Source: Streptomyces sp. NBC_00483
Lineage (GTDB): Bacteria; Actinomycetota; Actinomycetes; Streptomycetales; Streptomycetaceae
Reading direction: 5' to 3'
Length of the DNA: 64,000 bases
NCBI RefSeq assembly: GCF_036013745.1
Contig: NZ_CP107880.1
Span: forward strand, 1,054,001-1,118,000
Part shown: in pieces, positions 47,650 to 55,919 of the stretch
Position numbering within the stretch: position 1 is the stretch's first letter
How the letters are laid out: the number at the start of each line of letters is the position of its first letter
Program-made: the position numbers and the translations under genes
The notes under the pieces: generated by a model
The model's database searches: none
What the model was told of the DNA's origin: nothing
What the model saw: only the letters and a program-made list of their open reading frames with translations

Positions 47650-48531
47650 ATGTCTGCAAAGTCCCCCCTCATCACGCTGAACAACGGCGTCGCCATGCCC
47701 GCCCTGGGCCTGGGCGTGTACCAGAGCACCCCCGAAGAGACCGTCCCCGCCGTGGAGACGGCGCTCACCAACGGCTATCGGCTCATCGACACCGCGGCCG
47801 CGTACGGCAACGAGAAGGAGGTCGGCGAGGGCATCCGCCGCTCCGGCGTCGACCGCTCGGAGGTGTTCGTCACCACCAAGCTGTGGCTGACCGACTACGG
47901 GTACGACTCCACCCTGCGCGCCTTCGACACCAGCCTGGCCAACCTGGGCCTGGACCACCTCGACCTGTACCTGCTGCACTGGCCGGTCCCCTCCGACCTG
48001 GACGCCACCGTCGCCTCCTACCGGGCGGCCGAGAAGCTCCTGGCCGACGGCCGGGTACGGGCCATCGGTGTGTGCAACAGCAGTCCGGCCCACCTGGCGG
48101 GCCTGATGGAGCGGACCGAGATCGTCCCGGCGGTCAACCAGGTCGAGCTGCACCCGTACTTCACCCAGCGGGACGTCCGCGACTTCGACGCCGAGCACGG
48201 CATCGTCACCCAGACCTGGTCCCCGATCGGCGGCGTGAACCGCTACTTCACCGACACGCCGAGCGCCGCCACCGACCCGCTGCGCGACGAGGCCGTCACC
48301 ACTCTCGCCGAGAAGTACGGCAAGACCGCGGCCCAGGTCGTCCTGCGCTGGCACCTCGAACGCGGCTTCTCGCCGATCCCCAAGTCCGTCAAGGCGCACC
48401 GCATCGTGGAGAACATCGACGTCTTCGACTTCTCCCTCACCCCGGACGAGGTCGCGGCCATCGACGCCCTGGACACCGGGGTCCGCGGCGGACCCGACCC
48501 CGAGCAGGTCGGGCTGCGCTCCTTCTCATGA
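47650..48531 (+). CDS. Aldo/keto reductase (2,5-diketo-D-gluconate reductase-like)
   Basis: 293 aa, an AKR5-type member distinct from the two paralogues nearby. Starts with LITLNNGVAMPALGLGVYQS; tetrad residues are in RLIDTAAAYGNE (Asp, Tyr), TTKLWL (Lys) and LYLLHWPVP (His). The cofactor region FSPIPKSVKAHRIVENIDVF is typical of 2,5-diketogluconate reductases. It follows the AKR at 46608 by 61 bases on the same strand and is likely co-transcribed. A perfect hairpin follows. Confidence 0.92.
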   Translation: MSAKSPLITLNNGVAMPALGLGVYQSTPEETVPAVETALTNGYRLIDTAAAYGNEKEVGEGIRRSGVDRSEVFVTTKLWLTDYGYDSTLRAFDTSLANLGLDHLDLYLLHWPVPSDLDATVASYRAAEKLLADGRVRAIGVCNSSPAHLAGLMERTEIVPAVNQVELHPYFTQRDVRDFDAEHGIVTQTWSPIGGVNRYFTDTPSAATDPLRDEAVTTLAEKYGKTAAQVVLRWHLERGFSPIPKSVKAHRIVENIDVFDFSLTPDEVAAIDALDTGVRGGPDPEQVGLRSFS

Positions 48532-48540
48532 GCCCGCCCG

Positions 48541-48574
48541 GGGGGCGCCGCACCGATCCGGAACCGGCGCCCCC
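48541..48574. terminator. Bidirectional terminator hairpin
   Basis: GGGGGCGCCG (48541-48550) and CGGCGCCCCC (48565-48574) form a perfect 10-bp stem with a 14-base loop, 9 bases after the AKR stop and just before the end of the convergent Mrr-like gene. Confidence 0.75.
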
Positions 48575-48583
48575 GTCCACCCG

Positions 48584-49288
48584 CTACCGTCCGTAGGTCT
48601 TCTTCCATCGCGACCGGTGCCGACGGTTGCCCTGACCGCCACCGTTGACGGCAACCAAGGACGTCAGAGCCGCCCCGCTGTTCCACAGGCCGAGATGGTC
48701 CCGATGGACGGCAAGAATGTCGTTGTCGACGGCGAACCTCTCGGACGGCCCGGTAAACCGGGTAGTGGTCACGAAGACAGCGACATCGGCCTTGAAATGC
48801 GTCCGAGCGCCGAGCAGGTCGCGCAGCTCGCGGCTGGGGATACTGGCGGCCGGGGCGTAGCGCTTGCACTGGATCACCATCGAGCGGCCGTCCGGCAGTC
48901 GGCCCACGACGTCCGCACCGTTGTCCCCGCTGCCGCCGACCCGACGGACCTCGGTGCAGCCGTCGCGTCGACACAGGCCGGCGACCAGGTCCTCGAACTG
49001 AGTGCCGGTCATCACGTCCACCTCGGCGAGCGTGCGACGGCCGGACCTGACCGCCTCGTTCCGACGCCAGGCCCTGTCTCCGCTTCGCAGCAGCCGGTCG
49101 GTGCGCCACAGCCACCACCCCGTACCACCCAGCACCACGGCAGCCACCAGGACGGTGACATAGACCCAAATGTGCTCCCAGTACACCAGCACGAGGATCA
49201 TCAGGACCAGACCGGTCGCCACCGTAGCCCTCAGTCGGACGGCCCGCCGGTTCCGCGCCGCGGAGCGGTGTCGTCTGCGTCGGACCAT
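48584..49288 (-). CDS. Membrane-anchored Mrr-like restriction endonuclease-fold protein
   Basis: 234 aa. Basic N-terminus, then two closely spaced hydrophobic segments (LVLMILVLVYWEHIW, VYVTVLVAAVVLGGTGWW), then a cytoplasmic domain of the Mrr_cat/PD-(D/E)xK type: LAEVDVMTGTQFEDLVAGLC, catalytic D126 in DNGADVVG, and Q140-C-K142 in VIQCKRY, then DLLGARTHFKADVAVFVT. These residues match the D-(Q/E)xK metal-dependent nuclease core of type IV restriction enzymes. Whether it cleaves modified DNA, or has a role in DNA uptake or turnover at the membrane, is unknown. It stands alone, without a methylase or other defence gene nearby. Confidence 0.86.
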   Translation of the reverse strand: MVRRRRHRSAARNRRAVRLRATVATGLVLMILVLVYWEHIWVYVTVLVAAVVLGGTGWWLWRTDRLLRSGDRAWRRNEAVRSGRRTLAEVDVMTGTQFEDLVAGLCRRDGCTEVRRVGGSGDNGADVVGRLPDGRSMVIQCKRYAPAASIPSRELRDLLGARTHFKADVAVFVTTTRFTGPSERFAVDNDILAVHRDHLGLWNSGAALTSLVAVNGGGQGNRRHRSRWKKTYGR

Positions 49289-49605
49289 GACTCCGCCCCC
49301 CCCTACGGCAGTTCCCTTCCCGCAGTGTCCTCAGCGCACTTGGGCGCGGAAAGGCCGCCAATCAGCCACACCGTGAGGCGAAGACCCAAGCACCGCGCGG
49401 GCTCGCATGAGTGACTCCGCACCCACCCCGACCAACAGGACCTCGGGACTCGACACATCACTGCGACGCCCTCCCGCGCGTTACGCCCAGGAAACCGGAC
49501 GCGCCCCCTCCCGGTAACAGGCGCTGCATAGGAAAGGCACATCACCCGCGCACGCCACGTGTCACCACGTGACATGTGTATACCGCGATACGACGAGGGG
49601 TCTTG
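49289..49605. other. Intergenic region before the acetamidase gene
   Basis: About 315 bases between the divergent Mrr-like and acetamidase genes. Apart from the inverted repeat at 49556-49578 nothing definite was recognised; short minus-strand frames here lack family similarity. Confidence 0.4.
49556..49578. promoter_or_regulatory. Inverted repeat upstream of the acetamidase gene, putative operator
   Basis: CACGTGTCAC (49556-49565) and GTGACATGTG (49569-49578), separated by CAC, pair at 9 of 10 positions. It ends 27 bases before the acetamidase ATG, overlapping the likely promoter. No adjacent regulator gene is present. Confidence 0.6.
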
Positions 49606-51036
49606 ATGTCACACGAGCCGCGTATACCGAACCACCTTCCCGGTGCGCCCACCGCCGAGGCCACTGAACTCCCTGCGGTGTACGAGGCGTTGGCGTCCCG
49701 GCTCGGGCGGCGCGGCATGTTGCGCATCGCGGCGGGACTCGGTGCGGCCGGTGGAATGGTGGCCGTGGGCTCGCATGCCGCTGCGGCGGCGGCATCGCGG
49801 CCCGCCGCCGTCTCCCGACCTGGGCGCGTCCTGCAGCCCGGCAAGGGGCCCATCCACGGTCAGCACTATCTGCGTGCCACGCCCGACACCGTCCGCTGGG
49901 GCTACGTGCCCGCCCGCGACGCCGAACCCGTGCTGCGCATGCGGTCCGGCGAGACGCTGACCGTGGATGCCGTCTCGCACGAAGGGCTGCTCGAGGACCA
50001 GGGGCGCGACCCGGTCGCCTGGTTCGAGGAGCACGGTGTCGGGGAGGAACAGGTGTTGCGGGACGCGGTCGATCTCGCCCGCGACTACACACGTACGCCC
50101 CGCTCGTTCGACACCGACGGCCCGCACGTCGTCCTGGGCCCGGTGCATGTGGCGGGCGCCGAGCCCGGTGACGTACTGAAGGTTGAGACACTGTCACTGC
50201 TGCCGCGCGTACCTTACGGCGTCGTGTCGAGCCGGCACGGCAAGGGCGCCCTGGCGCGTGCCCGGGACGGCGGCGCCCCCGACGGCATCGCGCTCGACGA
50301 GGTCATGCCGCCCGTCGCCGCGGACGGCCGGGCATCCTCCAAGAACCCCGAACAGTACGGAAACGTCTCGGTGTTCACCCCGATCCGCACCGGCGGCGGG
50401 AGCGGGGACGGGCACGGCGTGCTGCCCCTCGACGGGCCCGGCGAGGTCACCTTCCCGCTCAACCCGCACATGGGCCTGATGGGCACCGCGTACGCCGACG
50501 CCGACTCACTCACCGACCCGCTCCTGAACTCGATCCCGCCCACCCTCGGCGGCGGCAACATCGACATCCGCCACCTCGGGTCCGGGTCCGCCTTCTACCT
50601 CCCCGTGCACGCCGAGGGTGCCCTCTTCCACACCGGCGACCCGCACTTCGCGATGGGCAACGGCGAGGTGGCGCTGACCGCGCTCGAGGGGTCGCTGCGC
50701 ACGACGTTCCGGCTCACCGTCTGCAAGCCCGGCTCCGGCCACGCCCCTTCGGTCGCGTACCACTACCCGTTCGGGGAGACCGACGAGGCGTGGCTGCCGA
50801 TCGGTCTTTCCGATCCGGACGGCGCGGCCGGGGACAAGGGCCAACTCTCGGACCTGGACGTCGCGATGCGCCGCGCGGTCGTCAACGCGCTCGACTTCCT
50901 GCAGTCCGACCTCGGCATGAGCCGCCCGGTCGCGTACGCGTATCTGTCGGCGGCGGCCGACTTCGAGGTGTCCCAGGTGGTCGACCGGACGACCGGGGTG
51001 CACGCGGTCATCAGGAAGCAGGACTTCGGGCGGTAG
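49606..51036 (+). CDS. Tat-exported acetamidase/formamidase family protein
   Basis: 476 aa from ATG 49606 (GAGGGG eight bases upstream). A twin-arginine signal with an unusually long preceding region: GRRGMLRIAAGLGAAGGMVA, at about residues 38-57, then AAAAAAS. The mature protein is an FmdA/AmdA-type amidase: the GYVPARDAEPVLRMRSGETL start, HVVLGPVHVAGAEPGDVL, the NPHMGLMGTAY and GGGNIDIRHLGSGSAFYLPV blocks, HTGDPHFAMGNGEVALTALE. It hydrolyses short amides to ammonia and an acid. Export is unusual for this family, which is mostly cytoplasmic. The secreted amidase gene follows 71 bases downstream. Confidence 0.88.
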   Translation: MSHEPRIPNHLPGAPTAEATELPAVYEALASRLGRRGMLRIAAGLGAAGGMVAVGSHAAAAAASRPAAVSRPGRVLQPGKGPIHGQHYLRATPDTVRWGYVPARDAEPVLRMRSGETLTVDAVSHEGLLEDQGRDPVAWFEEHGVGEEQVLRDAVDLARDYTRTPRSFDTDGPHVVLGPVHVAGAEPGDVLKVETLSLLPRVPYGVVSSRHGKGALARARDGGAPDGIALDEVMPPVAADGRASSKNPEQYGNVSVFTPIRTGGGSGDGHGVLPLDGPGEVTFPLNPHMGLMGTAYADADSLTDPLLNSIPPTLGGGNIDIRHLGSGSAFYLPVHAEGALFHTGDPHFAMGNGEVALTALEGSLRTTFRLTVCKPGSGHAPSVAYHYPFGETDEAWLPIGLSDPDGAAGDKGQLSDLDVAMRRAVVNALDFLQSDLGMSRPVAYAYLSAAADFEVSQVVDRTTGVHAVIRKQDFGR

Positions 51037-51107
51037 CCCCTCTCCTCCATTCAACCGCTTTCTCTCAACACCGCACGGCCACCCACCAGTTAGGGAGTTT
51101 TGTACGC

Positions 51108-52406
51108 ATGCAGGCAGTGAATCGACGGGGTTTCCTCACTCTCGCGGCCGCGGCGGGCGCCGGTGCGGTGCTGCCGCTCGGTGCACGCCCCGCCTCCGCG
51201 GCACCCAGGCCCGGAACCCACGACCCCACCGTGTGGCGGGAGTTCGGTGACCCGCTGGTGGCCGCGACCGGGCACGGCCCGCTGTCCGGGCTCCGTGTCG
51301 CCGTCAAGGATCTGTTCGCCGTCGAGGGGCACCGGGTGGGCGCGGGCAATCCCGCGTGGCTCGCCGAGAGTCGGCCACAGGCCGTGACCGCCGCGGCGGT
51401 CGCCGCCCTGCTCGCGGCGGGCGCGGACGTCGCGGGCATCGCCCGCACCGACGAGTTCGCGTACAGCCTGGCAGGCACCAACGGCCACTACGGTACGCCG
51501 CCCAACCCCGCGGCCCCCGACCGTATTTCGGGCGGATCGACCTCCGGGCCCGCCAGCGCCGTCGCCCTCGGACAAGCCGACATCGGCCTCGGCACCGACA
51601 CCGGCGGCTCGATCCGGATCCCCTCCTCCTACCAGGGCCTGTACGGCATCCGCCCGAGCCACGGCGCGGTGTCCACCGCGGGACTGCTGCCGCTCGCGCC
51701 GTCCTTCGACACGGTCGGCTGGATCGCCCGCGACGCGGGTACGCTGCGCGCGGCGGGCCGGGTCCTGCTCCCCCGCGCCGAGGGGCCCATGCCCTCGGGT
51801 GCGGTGCTTGCCCAGGACATCGTCGACGTGGCCTCGACTGAGGTATCCGCCTCCGTGCGACGGGCGGTGGCCGGCTGGCGTCGCGCCGCGGATCTGCCGC
51901 GGCTGCGTACCGTACGGTTCGACGCGAGTGTGCTGCCCGGGTGGGTGCGCGCCTTCCAGACCAAGCAGGGCGTGGAAGCGTGGCGTCAGTGGGGCCCGTG
52001 GGTGTCTCGCCACTGGGACTCGCTCAACCCCGATGTCCGGGCGCGCTTCGAAACCGCGTCCGCCTACACCTCCGCCGACCTGGCCGCCGCCGAGCGCGTG
52101 CTGCGCGAGGCCCGGGGCCGCGTCGACGACCTGCTCGGCGACCGGATCCTGCTCCTGCCGTCCGCGTCCTCCGTGGCCCCCACCCGGGAAGAGGCCTCCA
52201 TCGGCGGTCCCGCCATCGAGGAAACCAGGGCCCAGACCTTCCAACTCACCTGTCTGGCAGGCCTGACGGGGCGCTGCGCCGTCAGCATTCCCATCCGCAG
52301 CCGCACCGCTCCGGTGGGCCTCTGCCTCGTGGGGCCGCGGGGCAGCGACCGGCATCTGCTGGATTTGGCGGTGCGGGTGGCGGCGGCCGGGGTCGCCTCC
52401 CGGTAA
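51108..52406 (+). CDS. Tat-exported amidase-signature (AS) family hydrolase
   Basis: 432 aa from ATG 51108 with AGGGAG upstream. Twin-arginine signal NRRGFLTLAAAAGAGAVLPL. Amidase-signature catalytic triad is visible: Lys67 in AVKDLF, cis-Ser144 in SGGSTSGP and nucleophile Ser168 in GTDTGGSIRIPSS (spacing of 24 between the serines, as in other AS enzymes). C-terminal QLTCLAGLTGRCAVSIPI closes the substrate pocket. Acts outside the cytoplasm on an amide or possibly an ester. With the exported acetamidase in front it suggests extracellular amide scavenging. The cargo of both may travel folded through Tat. Confidence 0.88.
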   Translation: MQAVNRRGFLTLAAAAGAGAVLPLGARPASAAPRPGTHDPTVWREFGDPLVAATGHGPLSGLRVAVKDLFAVEGHRVGAGNPAWLAESRPQAVTAAAVAALLAAGADVAGIARTDEFAYSLAGTNGHYGTPPNPAAPDRISGGSTSGPASAVALGQADIGLGTDTGGSIRIPSSYQGLYGIRPSHGAVSTAGLLPLAPSFDTVGWIARDAGTLRAAGRVLLPRAEGPMPSGAVLAQDIVDVASTEVSASVRRAVAGWRRAADLPRLRTVRFDASVLPGWVRAFQTKQGVEAWRQWGPWVSRHWDSLNPDVRARFETASAYTSADLAAAERVLREARGRVDDLLGDRILLLPSASSVAPTREEASIGGPAIEETRAQTFQLTCLAGLTGRCAVSIPIRSRTAPVGLCLVGPRGSDRHLLDLAVRVAAAGVASR

Positions 52407-52500
52407 GAGTCGCTCGCCGCGCTGGTCCCGGCCTGGCGAGAATCGCTCCCCGCACCGGTCTCGGCCCGGCGAGAATCGCTCGCCGCGCCGGCCCCGCCCA
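52407..52500 (+). repeat. Three tandem copies of a 31-33-bp unit after the amidase gene
   Basis: Units start at 52407, 52438 and 52471, each opening with GAG(AA)TCGCTC followed by a GC-rich tail related to CCGCACCGGTCTCGGCCCGGC. They begin directly after the amidase stop codon and end next to the AsnC remnant. They are not CRISPR-like, since there is no spacer. Confidence 0.75.
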
Positions 52501-52503
52501 CCT

Positions 52504-52995
52504 TCACAGCAGCCCCGGCGGATGGAACTCCCCCAGGCCCGACCCGCGGTCCCGGTCCAGCCAGTAGCAGCGCGGCTCGGTGAGCATGACGTCCACGCCG
52601 GCCTTCACGATGCCCGGCACCTCCGCCAGTTCGTGGTCGATGAACGCCGCCAGAGCGACCCGGTCGGCCACGAGCCCGGTGCACAGCACGGACAGGTCGC
52701 CCGCGACGTGGGCGGTGAGCCGGGTCTGGGGCAGCCGGTCGATGCGGCCCATCACGTCGGACGTCGAACCGGGGGCGACGCGCAGACGCAGCAGGAACGG
52801 GGTGTCGAACCCCAGCCATTGCGAGACCGTCTCGAGCCGCGGCTGGACCCAGCGTTCGTCCAGGACCCGGCGGACGACGCGGTGTGCCGTGGAGTTGGCC
52901 AGGCCCGCGGCCCGGCCGTCCCGCATCAGATGGTCGACCACGGTGCGTTCGGACTCGCTGAGCGGCTTGCCGGGCGGAGTCGCGGTCGCGGTGCC
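52504..52995 (-). pseudogene. AsnC/Lrp-family regulator remnant, 5' end missing
   Basis: The frame reads a helix-turn-helix-like segment LSESERTVVDHLMRDGRAAG, ANSTAHRVVRRVLDERWVQP, then a Lrp effector-type domain (FLLRLRVAPGSTSDVMGRID, TAHVAGDLSVLCTGLVADRV, GIVKAGVDVML). Before about position 52995 (its upstream side) the frame runs antisense to the flavin oxidoreductase remnant and has no ATG with family similarity. The N-terminal helix-turn-helix half of the double-domain regulator is therefore gone. Related regulators are typically divergent from an oxidoreductase gene. Confidence 0.7.
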
Positions 52996-53004
52996 CTCGG
53001 GGTG

Positions 53005-53541
53005 GACGCCGGTTGGGCACCCTGCTGACCGCGGCCACCTTCCGCCACCCGGGGCTGCTCGCCACCACGGTGGCCACGGTCGACGAGATGAGCGGCGGCC
53101 GCGTCGAACTCGGTCTCGGTGCGGGCTGGTACGCACGCGAACACGAGGCGTTCGGCATTCCCTTCCCGCCGCTCGCCGAACGCTTCGACCGGCTCGAGGA
53201 GCAACTCACCGTCATCCGCGGCCTGTGGGACAGCGCCCCGTTCTCCCACGACGGCACGCACTACCGCCTCACCGACAACCGCACCCCGCCCCGGCCCACC
53301 CACCGCATCCCGGTGATCGTCGGCGGTGCAGGCCCACGCCGAGACCGACCGCCGGTCCTCGGTCGCAACCTCCGCCTTCCTGCGGGAAGCGGCGGTGGTC
53401 GGCATCCCGGACACCGTCGTCCAGCACATCCACCGCCTGGCGCAGGGCAGCGCGGACACCGTGTATCTGCACCTCTACGACGCCGGGGACCTGGCACACC
53501 TGCTCCTGCTCGGCGCAGAGGAGCTTCCGCATCTGCCATGA
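53005..53541 (+). pseudogene. LLM-class flavin/F420-dependent oxidoreductase remnant, decapitated and frameshifted
   Basis: From about 53013 the frame gives LGTLLTAATFRHPGLLATTV, then DEMSGGRVELGLGAGWYARE and LAERFDRLEEQLTVIRGLWD, core blocks of luciferase-like monooxygenases. The first 60 or so residues of the family are missing. After IPVIVGGAGP (about 53325) the frame is lost. The family C-terminus continues in another frame (FLREAAVVGIPDTVV, GSADTVYLHLYDAGDLAHLL) to the stop at 53541, with the middle part deleted. It lies head to head with the AsnC remnant. The gene cannot make a functional enzyme. Confidence 0.8.
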
Positions 53542-53649
53542 CGATGCGGCGCGCCGGCGCCGGAGTTGATGCACCCCTGCCCCGTAGCGGACCGGGCGGC
53601 AGTGTTTGATGGCTGGGCGTTCCCGTGCCACACGTGAAAGGTGCCCGAA

Positions 53650-54045
53650 ATGCCACTGCCGAGTGAACTGGCCGCCGCCCTGGACGGGCCGGCCATCTGT
53701 TTCCTGACGACGCTGATGCCGGACGGTTCGCCTCAGATCACCCAGACCTGGGTGGACAGGGACGGGGACCAGGTGGTCATCAACACGGTGACCACCCATC
53801 AGAAAATGCGGAACATCCGCCGCGACCCCCGCGTCGCCGTCGGCATCGCGGACCCGGCAGATCCTTCTCGGTACTGGGCGGTGCGCGGCCGCGTCGTGAC
53901 GTCCACGACCGAGGGTGCGGAAGCACACATCGACAAGGTGGCGCACAAGTACCTGGGCGGGCCCTATCCCTGGTTCGGCGGCCGCGACCAGGAACGCGTC
54001 CTGCTGACCATCAGCGCCGACACGGTGCACTCTCCGCGGGGCTGA
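53650..54045 (+). CDS. PPOX-class (pyridoxamine 5'-phosphate oxidase-like) F420-dependent oxidoreductase
   Basis: 131 aa from ATG 53650 (GAAAGG upstream; a GTG three codons earlier is possible). Split-barrel FMN/F420-binding fold: CFLTTLMPDGSPQITQTWVD (first strands), VVINTVTTHQKMRNIRRDPR (cofactor-phosphate contact region), VAVGIADPADPSRYWAVRGR, and the YLGGPYPWFGGRDQERVLLT C-terminus. TIGR03618-like family members often use F420. Small reductase or oxidase of unknown substrate. Probably intact, although it sits between two decayed gene pairs. Confidence 0.87.
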   Translation: MPLPSELAAALDGPAICFLTTLMPDGSPQITQTWVDRDGDQVVINTVTTHQKMRNIRRDPRVAVGIADPADPSRYWAVRGRVVTSTTEGAEAHIDKVAHKYLGGPYPWFGGRDQERVLLTISADTVHSPRG

Positions 54046-54062
54046 CCGACGTCGCGGCAGGG

Positions 54063-54096
54063 GTCCGCCCAGCCGCCGTACGGGCGGCGGGCGGAC
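54063..54096. terminator. Hairpin between convergent genes
   Basis: GTCCGCCCAGCCGCC (54063-54077) pairs with GGGCGGCGGGCGGAC (54082-54096) with one bulge around a short GTAC loop. It lies 18 bases after the PPOX gene stop. Confidence 0.6.
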
Positions 54097-54154
54097 ACTC
54101 GATCCGATCAACTCCCGGACCGCAAACGGTCAACTCTGGCTGGAGAACGTCCTG

Positions 54155-54695
54155 TTACTCGCCGGCCGTCGTCGCCTGCCACGCGCCCGGGCGTTGGCCT
54201 GTGGCCCTGCGGAAGAAGACCGAGAAGTTGGATGCGTCGGGGAAGCCGAGTGTGTCCGCGCAGCGGGCGGCGCTGAGCCGGTCGTGTGCGAGGAGCCGTT
54301 TGGCTTCCAGGACGATCCGTTCGACGATGTACGCCTTCGCGGTGCGGCCGGTGGCCTGCTGCACCGCTCGGGAGAGGGTGCGGGGCGCGTATCCCAGGGC
54401 GCGGGCGTAGTAGCCGGCGTCGTGGTGTTCCCGGAAGTGCGCTTCGACGCTGGAGCGGAACAGCCGGAACACCGGATGTGTGGACCGCGCTTCGGCGTGC
54501 GGTGGGCGCAGCCGCGCGATGAGCGCGGAGAGCAGGATTCCGGGCAGCTCCGTCGAGAAGTCACCGGGCGGGGCGGATGCTTCGAGGAGCAGATGGCTGC
54601 GCGCCGTGTCGACGAACGGCCAGTCGGTGTCGGGGATGCTCCAGTGCGCGGCCAGATCCGGGGACGCGACCAGCTCCCGGGTGGCGTCAGCCGGG
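54155..54695 (-). pseudogene. AraC-family regulator remnant, 5' end missing
   Basis: The C-terminal two-helix-turn-helix AraC domain is intact: RSSVEAHFREHHDAGYYARA, LGYAPRTLSRAVQQATGRTA, AYIVERIVLEAKRLLAHDRL, SAARCADTLGFPDASNFSVF, FRRATGQRPGAWQ. Part of the N-terminal effector region survives (LLLEASAPPGDFSTELPGIL). Upstream of about 54695 the frame runs antisense to an alpha/beta-hydrolase remnant and no start codon with family context exists. Roughly the first third of a normal AraC regulator is absent. Confidence 0.7.
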
Positions 54696-55183
54696 GAACG
54701 GCCCGACCCTGGTGTTCCTGCACTACTGGGGTGGTTCCGCCCGCACCTGGGACCTCGTCGACGACCGCCTGGCGGGCCGTGACGTACTTCCGCGGGTGGA
54801 GCCGCTCGAGCGCTCTGCCCGGTCCTTACCCCCTCGGCCAGCTCGCCGACGACACACTCGCCGTGCTCGCCGATGCGGGGGTCACCGACCACGTCCTGGT
54901 GGGCATTCAATGGGCGGCAAGGTCGCACAACTGGTCGCGGCCACCCGGCCTGCGCGGCATCGCGCAGGACACTACCGAGCACACCCGCATGGTCGGCGTG
55001 CCCGCACTCGTCGTCGCCGGAGAACACGACCAGGTGGAGCCCGTCGACGTACTCCGCGACAACCTGGTGCCCTACCTCTCCCAAGCCGACTTCGTGGTGA
55101 TCCCGCACACCGGTCACCTGATCCCGCTGGAAGCCCCGGCCACCCTCGTCGACGCCATCACCGCATTCGCGCCGACAGCCTGA
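54690..55183 (+). pseudogene. Alpha/beta-hydrolase remnant, decapitated with frameshifts
   Basis: Fragments of one alpha/beta-hydrolase appear in changing frames: GNGPTLVFLHYWGGSARTWD (oxyanion region) near 54695-54760, then LADDTLAVLADAGVTDHVLV near 54843-54902, the nucleophile elbow GHSMGGKVAQLVAATRP near 54903-54953, and finally MVGVPALVVAGEHDQVEPVD and FVVIPHTGHLIPLEAPATLV up to 55183 (acid and histidine of the triad). The cap-domain region between elbow and acid is deleted and the N-terminus is lost. It is head to head with the AraC remnant. Confidence 0.75.
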
Positions 55184-55247
55184 GTGAACGCTGGTCCGAA
55201 CACGAACACGAACGCCGCCCCCTTGGCGCGGCGTTCGCGGGCGGTCG

Positions 55248-55892
55248 CTACGGCCTGGTGAACGTCATGTGCGTGACGCCGCCAGGCGTTGTCACGGACT
55301 CGGTCCGGAAGCGCTTCTCGAGTCCTTCGAGTCCGTCCCACAGGCGCTCGCCACGGCCCAGAAGGATCGGAACGACGACGATGTGCAGATGGTCGACGAG
55401 GTCTTCGGCGAGGAACTCGCGGACCGTGGTCGGCCCGCCGCCGATCCTCACGTCCAAGTCGCCCGCGGCCTCGCGCGCCTGACGGAGCGCCTCCTGCGGC
55501 GTGGCGTCGACGAAGTGGAATGTGGTGCCGCCCTCCATCTCCACCGAGGGGCGCGGGTGGTGGGTCAGGACGAACACCGGGGTGTGGAAGGGCGGATTGG
55601 GCCCCCACCAGCCCTTCCAGTCCTCGTTCTCCCACGGCCCGCGCTGGGCGCCGAACTTGTTGCGGCCCATGATCTCCGCCCCGATGCCGGCATCCCAGGC
55701 GCCGGCGAAGGCGTCGTCGACACCAGCGCTCCCACCCGGCTTGCCCAGCATGTGCTGGAAGGTCCTGGTCGGGAAGAACCACTCATGGAGCCGCTCGCCG
55801 GCGTGGCCGAACGGGGCTTCGAGACTCTGCCCTTCGCCGGTGGCGAATCCGTCGATGGAGATGGCGAAGTTGTGGACCCTTACGCGGGACAT
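55248..55892 (-). CDS. Dihydrofolate reductase-like (RibD C-terminal type) reductase
   Basis: 214 aa from the ATG encoding MSRVRVHNFAISIDGFATG. The family segments are seen: FAISIDGFATGEG near the N-terminus, EIMGRNKFGAQRGPW, PVFVLTHHPRPSVEMEGGTT, DVRIGGGPTTVREFLAEDLV (NADPH loop), HLHIVVVPILLGRGERLWDG. Pfam RibD_C/DHFR-like proteins reduce pteridine- or flavin-precursor-like or other substrates; the streptomycete stand-alone forms are uncharacterised. It is divergent from the HxlR regulator, with a perfect operator-like repeat between, and so is the probable target. Confidence 0.9.
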   Translation of the reverse strand: MSRVRVHNFAISIDGFATGEGQSLEAPFGHAGERLHEWFFPTRTFQHMLGKPGGSAGVDDAFAGAWDAGIGAEIMGRNKFGAQRGPWENEDWKGWWGPNPPFHTPVFVLTHHPRPSVEMEGGTTFHFVDATPQEALRQAREAAGDLDVRIGGGPTTVREFLAEDLVDHLHIVVVPILLGRGERLWDGLEGLEKRFRTESVTTPGGVTHMTFTRP

Positions 55893-55919
55893 TGCATCGA
55901 CTCCTGCCGTCGAAGCGAT

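Noticed and set aside
49303..49575. 90-codon minus-strand frame upstream of the acetamidase gene
   Set aside because: No recognisable protein features and it covers the probable acetamidase promoter and inverted repeat.
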